64,000 nucleotides of DNA from Yersinia massiliensis CCUG 53443 (GTDB taxonomy: Bacteria > Pseudomonadota > Gammaproteobacteria > Enterobacterales > Enterobacteriaceae), in assembly GCF_000312485.1 (NCBI RefSeq), contig NZ_HE997645.1:124001-188000 (forward strand). Reading direction: 5' to 3'. Shown here piece after piece: positions 40,852 through 50,966 of this stretch (the first letter of the stretch is position 1; every line of letters starts with the position of its first letter). Position numbers and translations under genes: made by a program. The notes below the pieces were generated by a model. The model saw only the letters and a list, made by a program, of their open reading frames with translations. It ran no database searches and was not told where the DNA came from.

Positions 40852-41736
40852 ATGACAAAAGTGACTGTTGCTGCGACTCAAATGGCGTGTTCTTGGGACC
40901 TGCCAAAGAACATTGAAAATGCGGAGAAGCTGGTTCGTCAGGCGCATGCCAAGGGCGCACAGATTATCCTAATTCAGGAACTGTTTGCCGCACCTTATTT
41001 CTGTATTGATCAAAGCCCAGAACACTATGCATTGGCGCAAGAGCTGGATAACAGCCCATTGATCCAGCATTTCTCACAGTTAGCGGCTGAACTGCAAGTG
41101 GTATTGCCACTGAGTTTCTTTGAGAAAGCCAACAATGCATATTACAACTCGCTGGTCATGATCGATGCCGATGGCGCTGTGTTGGATGTTTATCGTAAAA
41201 CTCACATTCCAAATGGCCCTGCCTATCAAGAAAAGCAGTTCTTTATCCCAGGCGACACCGGTTTTAAAGTCTGGCAGACCCGTTACGCTAAAGTTGGCGT
41301 TGGCATCTGTTGGGATCAATGGTTCCCTGAAACAGCTCGTAGCTTGGCACTGCTTGGTGCAGAGATCATCTTCTACCCAACAGCAATCGGCTCTGAACCC
41401 GCTTACCCTGAAATCGACAGCCAGCCACACTGGACCCGTGTCCAGCAAGGCCATGCCGCCGCTAATCTGGTGCCAGTGATTGCCTCTAACCGTATTGGCA
41501 CTGAAAAGAGCAAGTTTATTGATGGTCTGGAAATGACCTTCTACGGCTCTTCTTTCATCGCCGACCAAACGGGTGCCCTGCTGGCTCAAGCCAACAAAAC
41601 CGATGAAACCGTGTTGGTGCATGAGTTCGATTTACAGGAAATTGCCGCTCAACGCGCTTCATGGGGCTTATTCCGCGATCGTCGTCCAGAAATGTATCAG
41701 GCATTAGCCACTTCTGACGGCAAGACCCGGAGATAA
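40852..41736 (+). CDS. aguB: N-carbamoylputrescine amidase
   Basis: Nitrilase-superfamily enzyme that hydrolyses N-carbamoylputrescine to putrescine, CO2 and ammonia. It has 294 aa with catalytic triad Glu43 (IQELF), Lys116 (YRKTHIPNG) and Cys153 (GICWDQWFPE). The next gene, aguA, starts 3 nt after its stop, so the pair is an operon. Neither is present at this site in E. coli. It completes the SpeA-AguA-AguB route. Confidence 0.96.
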   Translation: MTKVTVAATQMACSWDLPKNIENAEKLVRQAHAKGAQIILIQELFAAPYFCIDQSPEHYALAQELDNSPLIQHFSQLAAELQVVLPLSFFEKANNAYYNSLVMIDADGAVLDVYRKTHIPNGPAYQEKQFFIPGDTGFKVWQTRYAKVGVGICWDQWFPETARSLALLGAEIIFYPTAIGSEPAYPEIDSQPHWTRVQQGHAAANLVPVIASNRIGTEKSKFIDGLEMTFYGSSFIADQTGALLAQANKTDETVLVHEFDLQEIAAQRASWGLFRDRRPEMYQALATSDGKTRR

Positions 41737-41739
41737 TTT

Positions 41740-42864
41740 ATGTCAGTACAAAATACGGTTTCATCAATCACAACGTCACAAGCTCTGACGGGTACCCCCC
41801 AACAGGACGGCTTTTTTATGCCAGCCGAATGGGCAAAGCAGGATGCCGTCTGGATGTTATGGCCCTATCGCCAAGATAACTGGCGTGGCAAAGGCGTTCC
41901 TGCTCAGCAGACATTTGCCAAAGTAGCTGAGGCCATCAGCCGCGCTACCCCTGTGTTTATGGGGGTTCCTGCCGAATTTATGGCACAGGCTAAAGCCACC
42001 ATGCCTGCCAATATCACGCTAGTTGAAATGGCTAGCGATGATGCTTGGATGCGTGATACCGGCCCAACAATGGTGATTAATGGTGCCGGTGATCGCCGTG
42101 CCGTTGATTGGCAATTCAACGCTTGGGGCGGCCTTAACGGCGGCCTGTATGCCGACTGGCAACAAGATGAGAAAGTTGCCGTTCAGGTCAGTGATTTCCT
42201 GAAAAATGCCCATTACAGTGCGCCGTTAGTGCTTGAGGGTGGTTCTATTCACACCGATGGCGAAGGTACATTACTGACCACCGCAGAGTGTTTGCTCAAC
42301 CCAAACCGCAATCCACATCTAAATCAGGCGCAGATTGAACAGCTGTTGCGTGAGTATCTGGGTGTCACGCATTTCATCTGGTTGCAGGACGGTGTTTATA
42401 ACGATGAAACTGATGGTCACATCGATAATATGTGCTGCTTTATCCGTCCGGGTGAAGTCGCGCTGCATTGGACCGACGATCAGCAAGATCCGCAGTACGC
42501 ACGTTCTGTTGCCGCTTTAGAGGTGCTGTCCAATGCGGTCGATGCCAAAGGGCGTAAACTGAAAATTTGGAAGCTACCTGCGCCCGGCCCGCTCTATAAC
42601 ACCGAAGAAGAAACTTTCGATGTGCTTTCAAGCGATGCAGTGCCCCGTACTGCGGGTGAGCGTCTTGCTGGCTCTTACGTCAACTTCTTGATCAGTAACC
42701 AGCAGATAATTTATCCGCTGCTGGATAGCCGCACTGACGGGCTGGCGCAGGACTTATTGCAGCAGATGTTCCCTGACTATGCGATTGTCGGTGTCCCTGC
42801 CCGCGAAATTCTGCTCGGCGGTGGTAACATTCACTGCATTACCCAGCAGATCCCTGCGGCATAA
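41740..42864 (+). CDS. aguA: Agmatine deiminase
   Basis: Converts agmatine to N-carbamoylputrescine and ammonia. It has 374 aa of the guanidino-modifying fold: [14 protein letters not shown] (substrate Asp), [37 protein letters not shown] (catalytic His/Asp) and the catalytic Cys in [11 protein letters not shown] at the C terminus. Cotranscribed behind aguB and ended by a strong terminator. Confidence 0.96.
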   Translation: MSVQNTVSSITTSQALTGTPQQDGFFMPAEWAKQDAVWMLWPYRQDNWRGKGVPAQQTFAKVAEAISRATPVFMGVPAEFMAQAKATMPANITLVEMASDDAWMRDTGPTMVINGAGDRRAVDWQFNAWGGLNGGLYADWQQDEKVAVQVSDFLKNAHYSAPLVLEGGSIHTDGEGTLLTTAECLLNPNRNPHLNQAQIEQLLREYLGVTHFIWLQDGVYNDETDGHIDNMCCFIRPGEVALHWTDDQQDPQYARSVAALEVLSNAVDAKGRKLKIWKLPAPGPLYNTEEETFDVLSSDAVPRTAGERLAGSYVNFLISNQQIIYPLLDSRTDGLAQDLLQQMFPDYAIVGVPAREILLGGGNIHCITQQIPAA

Positions 42865-42896
42865 GTTTCCCGTTGTACCCATCGTTATCTTCGAAA

Positions 42897-42927
42897 GAGA
42901 GCCGCTACCTGTTAGCGGCTCTCTTTT
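42897..42927. terminator. Bidirectional terminator aguA/yggR
   Basis: GAGAGCCGCTA (42897-42907) and TAGCGGCTCTC (42913-42923) form an 11-bp stem with TTTT on the plus side. It ends aguBA and lies just beyond the convergent yggR stop. Confidence 0.92.
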
Positions 42928-42934
42928 GAGTCAC

Positions 42935-44059
42935 TCAATGCACCGTCGCTAAAATGCCTTGTTTTTTCCGCTGCGCAAAACTCTGCTCAAAGGTTTGCAT
43001 TCCCCATTGTGCGCCCGATTGGATAACAGTCAGGAGCTGGTAGGTTTTTCCTTCACGGATCAAATGACTGCCTGCTGTGGTCTGGGTCAAGATCTCAAAT
43101 AGTGCAATGCGCCCTCCGCCAGGTTTTTGGCACAATTTCTGCGCGACAACAGCACGTAAACTAGCCGCTAATTGCGCCTGTATCACGGTTTTCTCTGCCG
43201 CCGGAAAAGTATCCACCAGCCTATCGATGGCCTGAGTTGCGGTGCGCGCATGTAATGTCGCTAACACTAGATGCCCTGTTTCCGCTGCGGTCAGCGCAAG
43301 CCGAATGGTCTCTTGATCACGTAGTTCCCCCAATAGAATGATATCGGGATCTTGCCGAAGTACTCCCCTTAATGCTCCACTGAAAGAATCCGTATGACTC
43401 CCCATTTCCCGCTGTTGGATCAAACTAGATTGGCTGCAATGGATAAACTCAATCGGATCTTCAAGGGTGATAATGTGGCGAGCTTGTTGATCGTTAATGG
43501 CTTTGATCATCGCGTTCAAGGTGGTGGATTTACCACTACCGGTAGCACCGGTAATCAAAATCAAACCGTTTTCTCGTTTGGCTAATTCACGAATAATGTC
43601 AGGGGCTTCTAGTTCAGCCAATGACGGGCAGGTCTTTGGGATAAGCCGGAATGCGATTGAGTACCCTTGTCGTTGCTGAAAAATATTTGCGCGCAACCGT
43701 TGCCCCGCTACGGTGGTGTAGGCGCAATCAACCTGCCCTGTTTGTTGTAACTGGTTTTGTTGTGCTTGAGTCAGTAAATGCTGACACAACCCATTGATCC
43801 AGTCCGCATTCACCTGCGGCCAATGCGAAAAGATTTTTAGTTCGCCATCAATACGTAATATCGGATGATGGCCGGTACAAAGGTGCAGATCCGAGGCATT
43901 ATGATTTACACTATCCGCCACTTTATTGGCGAAATCCTGTTCGTTAAAGCCGTTTTTGGCACGTTCGGGATTTTCTAAATTAATGCATCTGGCGGTTGCA
44001 TCGCCATATGCGGGGTTATCCGGACCTTCGTTTTTATCATTTAGGCTGGTGAAATCCAT
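42935..44059 (-). CDS. yggR: PilT-like ATPase YggR
   Basis: 374-aa ATPase of the PilT/GspE family. The start MDFTSLNDKN has AGGAGTTTG before it; the longer reading of 418 codons runs through the yggS start and is rejected. Walker A is GATGSGKSTTLN, the Asp box is near ITLEDPIEF, Walker B is DIILLGELRDQETI, and LVLATLHARTA is the His box. The N-terminal extension of about 60 residues is unlike PilT. No type IV pilus genes are nearby. Confidence 0.88.
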   Translation of the reverse strand: MDFTSLNDKNEGPDNPAYGDATARCINLENPERAKNGFNEQDFANKVADSVNHNASDLHLCTGHHPILRIDGELKIFSHWPQVNADWINGLCQHLLTQAQQNQLQQTGQVDCAYTTVAGQRLRANIFQQRQGYSIAFRLIPKTCPSLAELEAPDIIRELAKRENGLILITGATGSGKSTTLNAMIKAINDQQARHIITLEDPIEFIHCSQSSLIQQREMGSHTDSFSGALRGVLRQDPDIILLGELRDQETIRLALTAAETGHLVLATLHARTATQAIDRLVDTFPAAEKTVIQAQLAASLRAVVAQKLCQKPGGGRIALFEILTQTTAGSHLIREGKTYQLLTVIQSGAQWGMQTFEQSFAQRKKQGILATVH

Positions 44060-44078
44060 ATCAAACTCCTGAGTCCAT

Positions 44079-44774
44079 ATGAGCACAATTGAGCAGAATC
44101 TACAGGATGTCAGAGCACGAATTGCCACCATTTCACGCAATTGCGCACGCTCTCCAGAAGAAGTTACCTTGCTTGCAGTGAGTAAAACCAAACCTGTGAC
44201 CGCTATCGAAGAAGCTCTCGCGGCAGGGCAATATGCCTTTGGTGAAAACTATGTGCAGGAAGGGGTAGATAAGATCCATTACTTTGCGGATAAGCACCAA
44301 GGTCATCCACTTGAATGGCACTTTATTGGCCCGCTGCAATCCAATAAAAGCCGGTTAGTGGCCGAGAATTTTGCTTGGTGCCATACCGTCGATAGGTTGA
44401 AAATCGCTCAGCGTTTGAGTGCACAACGCCCCGCTGAAATGCCTGATTTGAACGTCCTGATTCAAGTCAATATCAGCGATGAGCAAAGTAAATCTGGGAT
44501 TACCTTAGCGGAATTACCGGCGTTGGCGGCCAATATTAGAGAGCTGCCGAAGGTGAATTTGCGCGGGTTGATGGCTATTCCAGCACCTGAAACTGATTAC
44601 CAAAAACAACTGGCGGTATTTGAGCAAATGCATCAGGCGTTCTTGACTTTGAAAGCCCAGTACCCTCAGATGGATACGCTTTCGATGGGTATGACGGATG
44701 ATATGCCCGCCGCTATTGCCGCTGGCAGTACATTAGTGCGTATTGGCACCGCTATTTTTGGCGCTCGCGCATAA
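44079..44774 (+). CDS. yggS: PLP homeostasis protein YggS (PROSC/YBL036c family)
   Basis: 231-aa PLP-binding protein that keeps vitamin B6 and amino-acid pools in balance. The PLP-lysine is in LLAVSKTKP near residue 36; GENYVQEGVDK, EWHFIGPLQSNK and SLGMTDDM are conserved. Its start is only 19 bp from the divergent yggR start. Confidence 0.95.
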   Translation: MSTIEQNLQDVRARIATISRNCARSPEEVTLLAVSKTKPVTAIEEALAAGQYAFGENYVQEGVDKIHYFADKHQGHPLEWHFIGPLQSNKSRLVAENFAWCHTVDRLKIAQRLSAQRPAEMPDLNVLIQVNISDEQSKSGITLAELPALAANIRELPKVNLRGLMAIPAPETDYQKQLAVFEQMHQAFLTLKAQYPQMDTLSMGMTDDMPAAIAAGSTLVRIGTAIFGARA

Positions 44775-44838
44775 GCCTGTCGTCAGAGCGGTTAATACTC
44801 AAGTGTCTAACACGCTACCCGTACTCATTGGTGTTGTC

Positions 44839-45000
44839 GTCAGAGCAGCTAACACCGCTACAGCGCCAAGGACCAACATGCTACCCAAAGGCATTGGGGT
44901 TGTAGCAAGGCAGTAAACGAACGAATCCCGATGAGCTGACACCAGTCAGTGATTCGAGTGAGTGAGAGCAGCTAACACCGCTACAGCGCCAAGGACGAAG
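44839..45000. repeat. ERIC array, locus 2 (yggS-proC)
   Basis: One full element (about 44885-45000, with AATCCCGATGAGCTGAC and GTGATTCGAGTG) preceded by a partial 3' part at 44839-44873 that shares GAGCAGCTAACACCGCTACAGCGCCAAGGAC. It is more diverged than loci 1 and 3. Confidence 0.8.
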
Positions 45001-45017
45001 GGTATAGGAGAAAATCA

Positions 45018-45839
45018 ATGCAACACCGCTACATCACATTCATCGGCGCAGGCAACATGGCCCGCGCAATCATTGCAGGCTTAGTTGCCGGTGGTTACCC
45101 TGCTAAAAAAATCAGCGTTTGTGCACCTTCTGGTAAGAACCGTGATGCACTGGCTGCTGAATTTGGTGTCATTAGTTCCGATAATAATATCGCCGAGGCA
45201 CAGAAGGCAGAAGTTATCGTTTTAGCGGTCAAACCTCAGTTAATGGCCGAGGTATGCCAGCCATTGCAGGAAAATATCGATTTCACTGGCAAGCTGGTAC
45301 TTTCCATTGCTGCGGGCGTTCAGGTTGCGCGCTTCTATACCTTATTGGGCGAAAACCTCAATTTGGTGCGCATCATGCCCAATACGCCATCGCTGGTTGG
45401 GAAAGGAATGAGCGGCTTATATGCCCCAGAACAGGTTTCCAAGGAAGATCGCGACTTCACTACTGCGTTGATGAGCTCTGTAGGTAAAGTTTGCTGGGTG
45501 AGTGATGAAAACGGCATCAACAGCGTGATTGCTGCCGCAGGCAGTGCGCCCGCCTATTTCTTCCTGTTTATGGAAGCCATGCAACGAGAAGCAGAGCAGT
45601 TAGGTTTTGACAGCGAAACCGCCCGTCTGCTGGTGCAGCAAGCGGCCTCTGGTGCCACCGCCTTGGTCGAAGCCAATCCACAAGTGCCACTTTCAACCTT
45701 GCGCCAACAAGTCACGTCCAAAGGCGGAACCACAGCGGAAGCTATTCGAGTGTTTAACGAGCAACATTTGGCTGAAACCGTTGCTGCCGCCATGCAAGCG
45801 GCTATTGTGCGGGCCAAAGAAATGGAAAAGCTGTTTTAA
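45018..45839 (+). CDS. proC: Pyrroline-5-carboxylate reductase
   Basis: Last step of proline synthesis. It has 273 aa, starting MQHRYITFIGAGNMARAI with the NAD(P) motif GAGNMA. The C-terminal signature QVTSKGGTTAEAIRVF is intact. In E. coli proC lies elsewhere; the yggS-proC-yggT order is usual in many other gamma-proteobacteria. Its expression may be affected by the ERIC element ending 17 bp upstream. Confidence 0.96.
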   Translation: MQHRYITFIGAGNMARAIIAGLVAGGYPAKKISVCAPSGKNRDALAAEFGVISSDNNIAEAQKAEVIVLAVKPQLMAEVCQPLQENIDFTGKLVLSIAAGVQVARFYTLLGENLNLVRIMPNTPSLVGKGMSGLYAPEQVSKEDRDFTTALMSSVGKVCWVSDENGINSVIAAAGSAPAYFFLFMEAMQREAEQLGFDSETARLLVQQAASGATALVEANPQVPLSTLRQQVTSKGGTTAEAIRVFNEQHLAETVAAAMQAAIVRAKEMEKLF

Positions 45840-45943
45840 CGGCAAAAAAATTTACAAAAACCGACACCGCCCCTGACACTTTCTCGTTAAGATAGGGGCC
45901 GGTAACGTAGGCGAATATCTAATATTAAGGACGAAAGCAACTC

Positions 45944-46498
45944 ATGCTAACGCTGACTTTTCTGGCCAAAACGGTCATTGACCTGTATGTGATGGTACTG
46001 CTGTTGCGCATCTGGATGCAGTGGGTTCACAGCGACTTCTATAATCCGTTTTCACAGTTTGTGGTGAAAATCACTCAGCCAATAGTCGGCCCATTGCGCC
46101 GGATTATCCCGTCATTGGGGCCAATCGACAGTGCATCGTTATTGTTGGCTTACTTGCTGATGACCATTAAGTTCCCTCTGCTATTACTGATTGGCAGTGG
46201 CTCAATATCCCTCAGCCCGTATAACTTGTTGTTTGGGGTGATTGCCCTGTTTAAAGCTGCCGGTTATTTGATCTTCTGGATCATGATTATTCGCGCACTG
46301 ATGAGCTGGGTCAGCCAAGGCCGTAGCCCAATGGACTATCTGCTTTATCAGCTCACTGAGCCGTTAATGGCACCGATTCGTCGTATCTTACCCGCCATGG
46401 GGGGGATCGATTTCTCAGCGATGGTCGTTATTCTTATTCTGTATCTGATCAACTTCTTAGGGATGGATTTGCTGGGCGAGTTGTGGATGATGCTGTGA
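45944..46498 (+). CDS. yggT: YggT family inner-membrane protein
   Basis: 184-aa membrane protein with two repeats of the YGGT domain (about residues 5-80 and 95-180), each with paired helices around a segment such as [18 protein letters not shown] or [18 protein letters not shown]. Its stop overlaps the yggU start. Confidence 0.92.
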   Translation: MLTLTFLAKTVIDLYVMVLLLRIWMQWVHSDFYNPFSQFVVKITQPIVGPLRRIIPSLGPIDSASLLLAYLLMTIKFPLLLLIGSGSISLSPYNLLFGVIALFKAAGYLIFWIMIIRALMSWVSQGRSPMDYLLYQLTEPLMAPIRRILPAMGGIDFSAMVVILILYLINFLGMDLLGELWMML

Positions 46499-46785
46499 GT
46501 GCAGTGACATCCCTGCTGGACGGTTTAGTACTCAGGCTATATATTCAGCCCAAAGCGAGCCGTGATCAGATTGTCGGTTTACATGGCGATGAATTGAAAG
46601 TCGCCATTACCGCCCCACCCGTTGATGGGCAAGCCAATGCCCATTTAATCAAATTTATCGCTAAACAATTCCGTGTCGCTAAAAGTCAGGTGATTATCGA
46701 GAAAGGCGAATTGGGGCGGCATAAGCAGATTAAAGTTATACATCCGCAACAAATTCCACCCGAAGTTGCGGCACTACTTGAGTGA
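46495..46785 (+). CDS. yggU: UPF0235/DUF167 protein YggU
   Basis: 96-aa protein of the DUF167 family. A GTG start overlapping the yggT stop (GTGA) is chosen because the N terminus then matches E. coli; an in-frame GTG four codons earlier is possible. Conserved core: [19 protein letters not shown] and [12 protein letters not shown]. Function unknown. Confidence 0.9.
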   Translation: MSAVTSLLDGLVLRLYIQPKASRDQIVGLHGDELKVAITAPPVDGQANAHLIKFIAKQFRVAKSQVIIEKGELGRHKQIKVIHPQQIPPEVAALLE

Positions 46786-46848
46786 TATATCCCTGTCATC
46801 CTATTGAGTATCAGCAAGCAGTGTCAGCTTAAAATTCAGGATTTATTC

Positions 46849-47442
46849 ATGCAAAAAATAGTATTAGCGACCGGCAATCCCGGGAAAGTCCGTGAGCTGG
46901 CAACCTTGCTTGCTGATTTCGGCTTAGATGTTGTCGCGCAAACAGAACTGGACGTTGAATCAGTTGAAGAAACCGGCTTAACATTTATCGAAAATGCCAT
47001 CTTAAAAGCACGCCATGCGGCGCAAAAAACCGGTTTACCCGCAATTGCCGATGACTCGGGTTTGGCTGTGGATGCTTTGGGTGGTGCGCCCGGTATTTAT
47101 TCCGCGCGCTACGCCGGTGTTGATGCCAGCGATCAGGAAAACCTCGATAAGCTACTGGTGACACTGAAAGATGTTCCCGATGGGCAGCGCAGCGCTCAAT
47201 TCCATTGCGTGTTGGTTTATATGCGCCATGGTGATGATCCTACGCCATTGGTGTTCCACGGCCAATGGCCCGGCGTGATTGCCCATCAGCCCGCAGGAGC
47301 GGCTGGATTTGGCTATGACCCTATTTTTTATGTCCCAGAATTGGGTAAAACTGCCGCAGAACTGACCCGAGAAGAGAAGCATGCGGTATCTCATCGCGGC
47401 CAAGCCCTAAAGCTAATGTTGGATGCGCTACGCAATGCTTAA
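46849..47442 (+). CDS. rdgB: dITP/XTP pyrophosphatase RdgB
   Basis: House-cleaning nucleotidase of the Ham1 family that removes non-canonical purine nucleotides. It has 197 aa from [18 protein letters not shown]. The ATG follows CAGGATTT; the open frame extends further upstream without family similarity. The metal and substrate motifs [14 protein letters not shown] and [12 protein letters not shown] are present. It overlaps hemW by 8 nt. Confidence 0.95.
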   Translation: MQKIVLATGNPGKVRELATLLADFGLDVVAQTELDVESVEETGLTFIENAILKARHAAQKTGLPAIADDSGLAVDALGGAPGIYSARYAGVDASDQENLDKLLVTLKDVPDGQRSAQFHCVLVYMRHGDDPTPLVFHGQWPGVIAHQPAGAAGFGYDPIFYVPELGKTAAELTREEKHAVSHRGQALKLMLDALRNA

Positions 47443-48565
47443 GTTACCGCCGCTGAGCCTCTATATTCATATTCCTTGGTGTGTGCAGAAGTGTCCTTAC
47501 TGCGACTTTAACTCTCATGCGCTGAAAGGTGATGTCCCTCATCAGGAATATGTCGAGCACTTATTGGCGGATCTTGATATAGACGCACCGTTGGTGAGTG
47601 GCCGTGAGGTCAGCACTATTTTTATTGGCGGTGGCACGCCCAGTTTGCTCAGTGCCGAAGCGATGCAACAGTTGCTCGACGGTGTACGCGCCAGATTGCC
47701 GGTTGCCATTGATGCTGAAATCACCATGGAAGCCAACCCCGGCGCAGTCGAAGCCGATCGGTTTAGCGGTTATCAGCGCGCCGGTATCAATCGCATTTCA
47801 ATTGGTGTGCAAAGCTTTAGCGCGCAAAAGTTAGTTCGTCTTGGCCGGATACACGGGCCAGAAGAGGCCAAGCGTGCAGCAGCATTAGCAACAGCATTAG
47901 GGCTACGCAGTTTTAATCTTGATTTGATGCATGGTTTACCCGACCAAACATTAGAAGAAGCGCTGGATGATTTGCGTCAAGCGATTGCGCTCAATCCCCC
48001 TCATTTATCTTGGTATCAGTTGACTATCGAGCCAAATACCGGTTTTAGTTCTCGCCCCCCTGTCCTACCAGATGACGATGCGCTATGGGATATTTTCCAG
48101 CAGGGGCACCAATTACTTAGCGCCGCAGGATATCAACAATACGAAACCTCGGCCTATGCCAAACCGGGCTATCAGTGCCAGCACAACCTGAATTACTGGC
48201 GTTTTGGGGATTATCTGGGGATCGGTTGTGGCGCTCACGGTAAAATCACCTTCAGCGACGGACGGATTTTGCGCACAATAAAAACCAAACATCCCCGTGG
48301 TTTTATGCAGGGCAAATATCTCGATAAAAAGTATGAAGTGGAAACAGCGGATCGGCCTTTTGAATTCTTTATGAACCGTTTTCGTTTGCTGGAAGCTGCA
48401 CCTCGTGCGGATTTCTATCATTTTACCGGTTTAGCTGAAAGTCATATCCGGCCGCAATTGGATGAGGCGTTAGCGAAAGGGTATTTGATTGAAACAGAAG
48501 AGAATTGGCAGATTACCGAGAAAGGAAAGCTATTCCTTAACTCGCTGTTAGAGCTGTTTTTATAA
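47435..48565 (+). CDS. hemW: Heme chaperone HemW (radical-SAM family)
   Basis: Radical-SAM protein homologous to coproporphyrinogen III oxidase HemN; HemW has been described as a heme chaperone. It has 376 aa from [16 protein letters not shown], with the cluster motif Cys16-x3-Cys20-x2-Cys23 (CVQKCPYC), [10 protein letters not shown] and the C-terminal HemN domain. The annotated Met is the one inside the rdgB end, giving an 8-nt overlap. Confidence 0.95.
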   Translation: MLKLPPLSLYIHIPWCVQKCPYCDFNSHALKGDVPHQEYVEHLLADLDIDAPLVSGREVSTIFIGGGTPSLLSAEAMQQLLDGVRARLPVAIDAEITMEANPGAVEADRFSGYQRAGINRISIGVQSFSAQKLVRLGRIHGPEEAKRAAALATALGLRSFNLDLMHGLPDQTLEEALDDLRQAIALNPPHLSWYQLTIEPNTGFSSRPPVLPDDDALWDIFQQGHQLLSAAGYQQYETSAYAKPGYQCQHNLNYWRFGDYLGIGCGAHGKITFSDGRILRTIKTKHPRGFMQGKYLDKKYEVETADRPFEFFMNRFRLLEAAPRADFYHFTGLAESHIRPQLDEALAKGYLIETEENWQITEKGKLFLNSLLELFL

Positions 48566-48590
48566 CCATTCATACCTGGTTTAGCATTCA

Positions 48591-48620
48591 CATCTGAGGG
48601 CAGTTATCGCCCCTCAGATG
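48591..48620 (+). terminator. Hairpin after hemW
   Basis: CATCTGAGGG and CCCTCAGATG form a perfect 10-bp stem 25 bp after the hemW stop. The tail TACTTAAAA lacks a T-run, so the termination mode is unclear. Confidence 0.55.
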
Positions 48621-48675
48621 TACTTAAAATAGCTTATCAGACTGCTGACAAACACCGGTGGATCGACCTAGAACG

Positions 48676-48762
48676 GTGAGGACAGGCAGAAGAGTAAAGG
48701 ATGGCGCGGCTCGAGCCTCCAAGGATGGATTCACGGCGTCTTTACGATCTGCTTGTCCTCTC
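48676..48762. repeat. Palindromic intergenic repeat, copy 2 (YPAL-like)
   Basis: Inverted copy of the repeat at 29876-29975, about 13 bp shorter in the centre. Shared blocks include GGATTCACGGCGTCTTTACG and GGCGCGGCTCGAGCCTCC. Its ends are inverted (GAGGACAGGCAGAAGAG and CTGCTTGTCCTC). Confidence 0.65.
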
Positions 48763-48827
48763 GACAAAGGGTACATTGCCAGCTATAGCTTATTTAGCCT
48801 ACTTTGATGGTAGCCACCCATCTACAA

Positions 48828-49565
48828 TTAGTTCAAAGAATTAAGTAAATCTTTCCGCTGTTGTTCTAGCGTAGTGACTCGGCTACAAACTTCATGGCCA
48901 AACTGCTGGAAGTCCTGTTCCTGATTATTCCATTCATTCTGGATAGCCTGCTGCAACCCGCCCAAATTACCCATGATGGCTTGTAATGGGTTATTGCCCG
49001 CGCCACTGGTCGCTTGCTTAACGCCCATTTCATTTAAGCTATCTTGTAATACGCCGCCCATACTTTGTTGCACTAATTGGCGGCCATCTTTCTCTACCTG
49101 ATCAATAGCTTGATGGTGGAAGGTCAAACCATCACTGCGTTTTTCAATGATACGGCTCATCTGTTGTTTAAGCTGATCATTCAGGGTAGTTAGGCGGTTA
49201 CGCACATTACTGTTGCTGCCAAGCTCCTTAACAATCACTTTGTCTAAGGAGACGCGTGCTTTTTCCAAACGCTGTTGTGCACCTTGATCTATCCAAGGTA
49301 AGTCTTTACGCAACGCTGTTTGATAGCGGAATGCCTGCTGGCGCTGCGCATCGGTCAGCGTCAATGTTTTGCCGTTACGAATAACATCGCCGTCAGGTGA
49401 AATCTGCAAATTGCCGCTGGCCCCAACAATTTGCACGGATTGCGGGCTGATAATCACATCATCCTGTGGCTTTACGTTGCACTGGTATTCAGCCTGCACT
49501 TGTCCAGCCGTTAGCATTAATATTGCCAAACCTGCCGTTCGTAATGCTTTCATTTTATGTAACAT
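48828..49565 (-). CDS. yggN: DUF2884 family periplasmic protein YggN
   Basis: 245-aa protein from MLHKMKALRTAGLAIL; GGGAG precedes this Met. A signal peptide ends near GQVQAEYQC. The mature part matches E. coli YggN (SPDGDVIRNGK, RSDGLTFHHQAIDQV, GNLGGLQQAIQNEW). Function unknown. It follows glsB by 19 bp, so it is probably cotranscribed. Confidence 0.88.
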   Translation of the reverse strand: MLHKMKALRTAGLAILMLTAGQVQAEYQCNVKPQDDVIISPQSVQIVGASGNLQISPDGDVIRNGKTLTLTDAQRQQAFRYQTALRKDLPWIDQGAQQRLEKARVSLDKVIVKELGSNSNVRNRLTTLNDQLKQQMSRIIEKRSDGLTFHHQAIDQVEKDGRQLVQQSMGGVLQDSLNEMGVKQATSGAGNNPLQAIMGNLGGLQQAIQNEWNNQEQDFQQFGHEVCSRVTTLEQQRKDLLNSLN

Positions 49566-49584
49566 AAGACTCCCGATAAACGGT

Positions 49585-50502
49585 TTAAAAAATGGAGCGG
49601 CCAATCCGCTGTGCCAGTAACTCTAAGGCAGCCGTTCCGGCAAGAGAGTTCCCTGCGTTGTCTAATTCAGGTGACCAAACAGCAATGCACAGCTCATCGG
49701 GTACGATGGCAATAATGCCGCCACCCACTCCGGACTTGCCTGGCATACCGACGCGAAAAGCAAATTCACCTGCTCCATCATACATGCCACTGGTAATCAT
49801 CAGTGCATTGATTTGCCGTGCCTGCATCGGCGTAATTAATGGGTCTTGTCCACTGATACTACGGCCCTGATTCGCCAGATAGACAAAACAGCGAGCCAGC
49901 TCAGTACAGCTCATCCGCATAGCGCAATAGTGGAAATAGGTCTGAAGCACCGTCAATACATCGTTATCGAAATTACCAAAAGACTTCATCAGGTAAGCAA
50001 TGGCAGCATTACGATCTGAATGTTCAAACTCGGAGCGGGCGACGCGGGGATCATAGCTAATACTATCGTCGCTGACCAACTGGCGCACCACCTCTAGCAT
50101 CCGTTGTTTCGGCGCACTCAGTCGACTTTGCAACATATCGCACACCACCAGCGCGCCTGGATTGATAAATGGATTACGCGGTTTACCCTTTTCCAATTCT
50201 AATTGGACCAATGAATTAAAGGGCTGGCCAGAGGGCTCTTTGCCGACTCGCCGCCATACATCTTGTTCACCGTAACGCGATAACGCCAGCGTTAGGCTTA
50301 ATACTTTCGATATCGATTGAATTGAGAATCGCTCATTCGCGTCTCCGGCCTGAAATACTTTGCCGTCCAATGTACAGACAGCAATACCCAGTTTGTCCGC
50401 CGAGACTTCGGCCAATGCGGGAATATAATCGGCCACTTTCCCTTGGCCAATCAGAGGGCGAACCTGCTGTAATATATCCGCTAGCAACGCATTATCTAAC
50501 AC
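49585..50502 (-). CDS. glsB: Glutaminase
   Basis: Serine-dependent glutaminase (beta-lactamase fold) releasing ammonia from glutamine. It has 305 aa from a GTG start, preferred because GGAGG lies 8 nt upstream. Catalytic Ser63-x-x-Lys66 is in [23 protein letters not shown] and the C-terminal [13 protein letters not shown] are typical. This gene is not at this place in E. coli. Confidence 0.93.
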   Translation of the reverse strand: MLDNALLADILQQVRPLIGQGKVADYIPALAEVSADKLGIAVCTLDGKVFQAGDANERFSIQSISKVLSLTLALSRYGEQDVWRRVGKEPSGQPFNSLVQLELEKGKPRNPFINPGALVVCDMLQSRLSAPKQRMLEVVRQLVSDDSISYDPRVARSEFEHSDRNAAIAYLMKSFGNFDNDVLTVLQTYFHYCAMRMSCTELARCFVYLANQGRSISGQDPLITPMQARQINALMITSGMYDGAGEFAFRVGMPGKSGVGGGIIAIVPDELCIAVWSPELDNAGNSLAGTAALELLAQRIGRSIF

Positions 50503-50582
50503 TGTTGCTACCTCCAGAACATTTGCCAACACGATGCTCCAATATAATCTCGATAACAGTTTCCGCTAATTACAGCCCATAA

Positions 50583-50612
50583 AAACAAAGGCGCCTGCTT
50601 TAGGCGCCCTTA
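50583..50612 (-). terminator. Terminator of trmB-yggL
   Basis: AAGGCGCC and GGCGCCCTT pair around TGCTTTA; the minus strand continues TTTGTTTTTAT. Confidence 0.85.
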
Positions 50613-50639
50613 TCAATTATCTGCCGTTAAAACGGAAGA

Positions 50640-50966
50640 TCAATCCCACCAGATATCAAACAGTTCACTGGTTTCTACATTTTTCAATTTACGCGCTTCC
50701 AGCCATTTTGTGACCAATGCACGATGATCATCGGTGCAATGGCCAATCTCTTGCAGGCAAATCAACCCTTCCCACTGCAAATAGCCGCTACCATCAAATG
50801 CCAAGCCGTTTGCTTCAATGACTTCATCGATAAAAGCATCGACAGTTTCATCAATGACATCGACACCCGTACCTTCAGGGAAGGTCCATTTCACGGAGAA
50901 ACCTAATTCTTGGAACTCGTCGATATGCATTTTCTTACGTAAGCGACGACTACGATTCTTAGCCAT
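50640..50966 (-). CDS. yggL: DUF469 family protein YggL
   Basis: 108-aa basic N terminus ([12 protein letters not shown]) then a conserved body with DEFQELGFSVKW, typical of YggL, a small protein reported to associate with the ribosome. The start overlaps the trmB stop by 1 nt, so the two are coupled. Confidence 0.9.
   Translation of the reverse strand: MAKNRSRRLRKKMHIDEFQELGFSVKWTFPEGTGVDVIDETVDAFIDEVIEANGLAFDGSGYLQWEGLICLQEIGHCTDDHRALVTKWLEARKLKNVETSELFDIWWD

Noticed and set aside
41080..41622. 180-codon minus-strand ORF
   Set aside because: Antisense to aguB, which has all catalytic residues.
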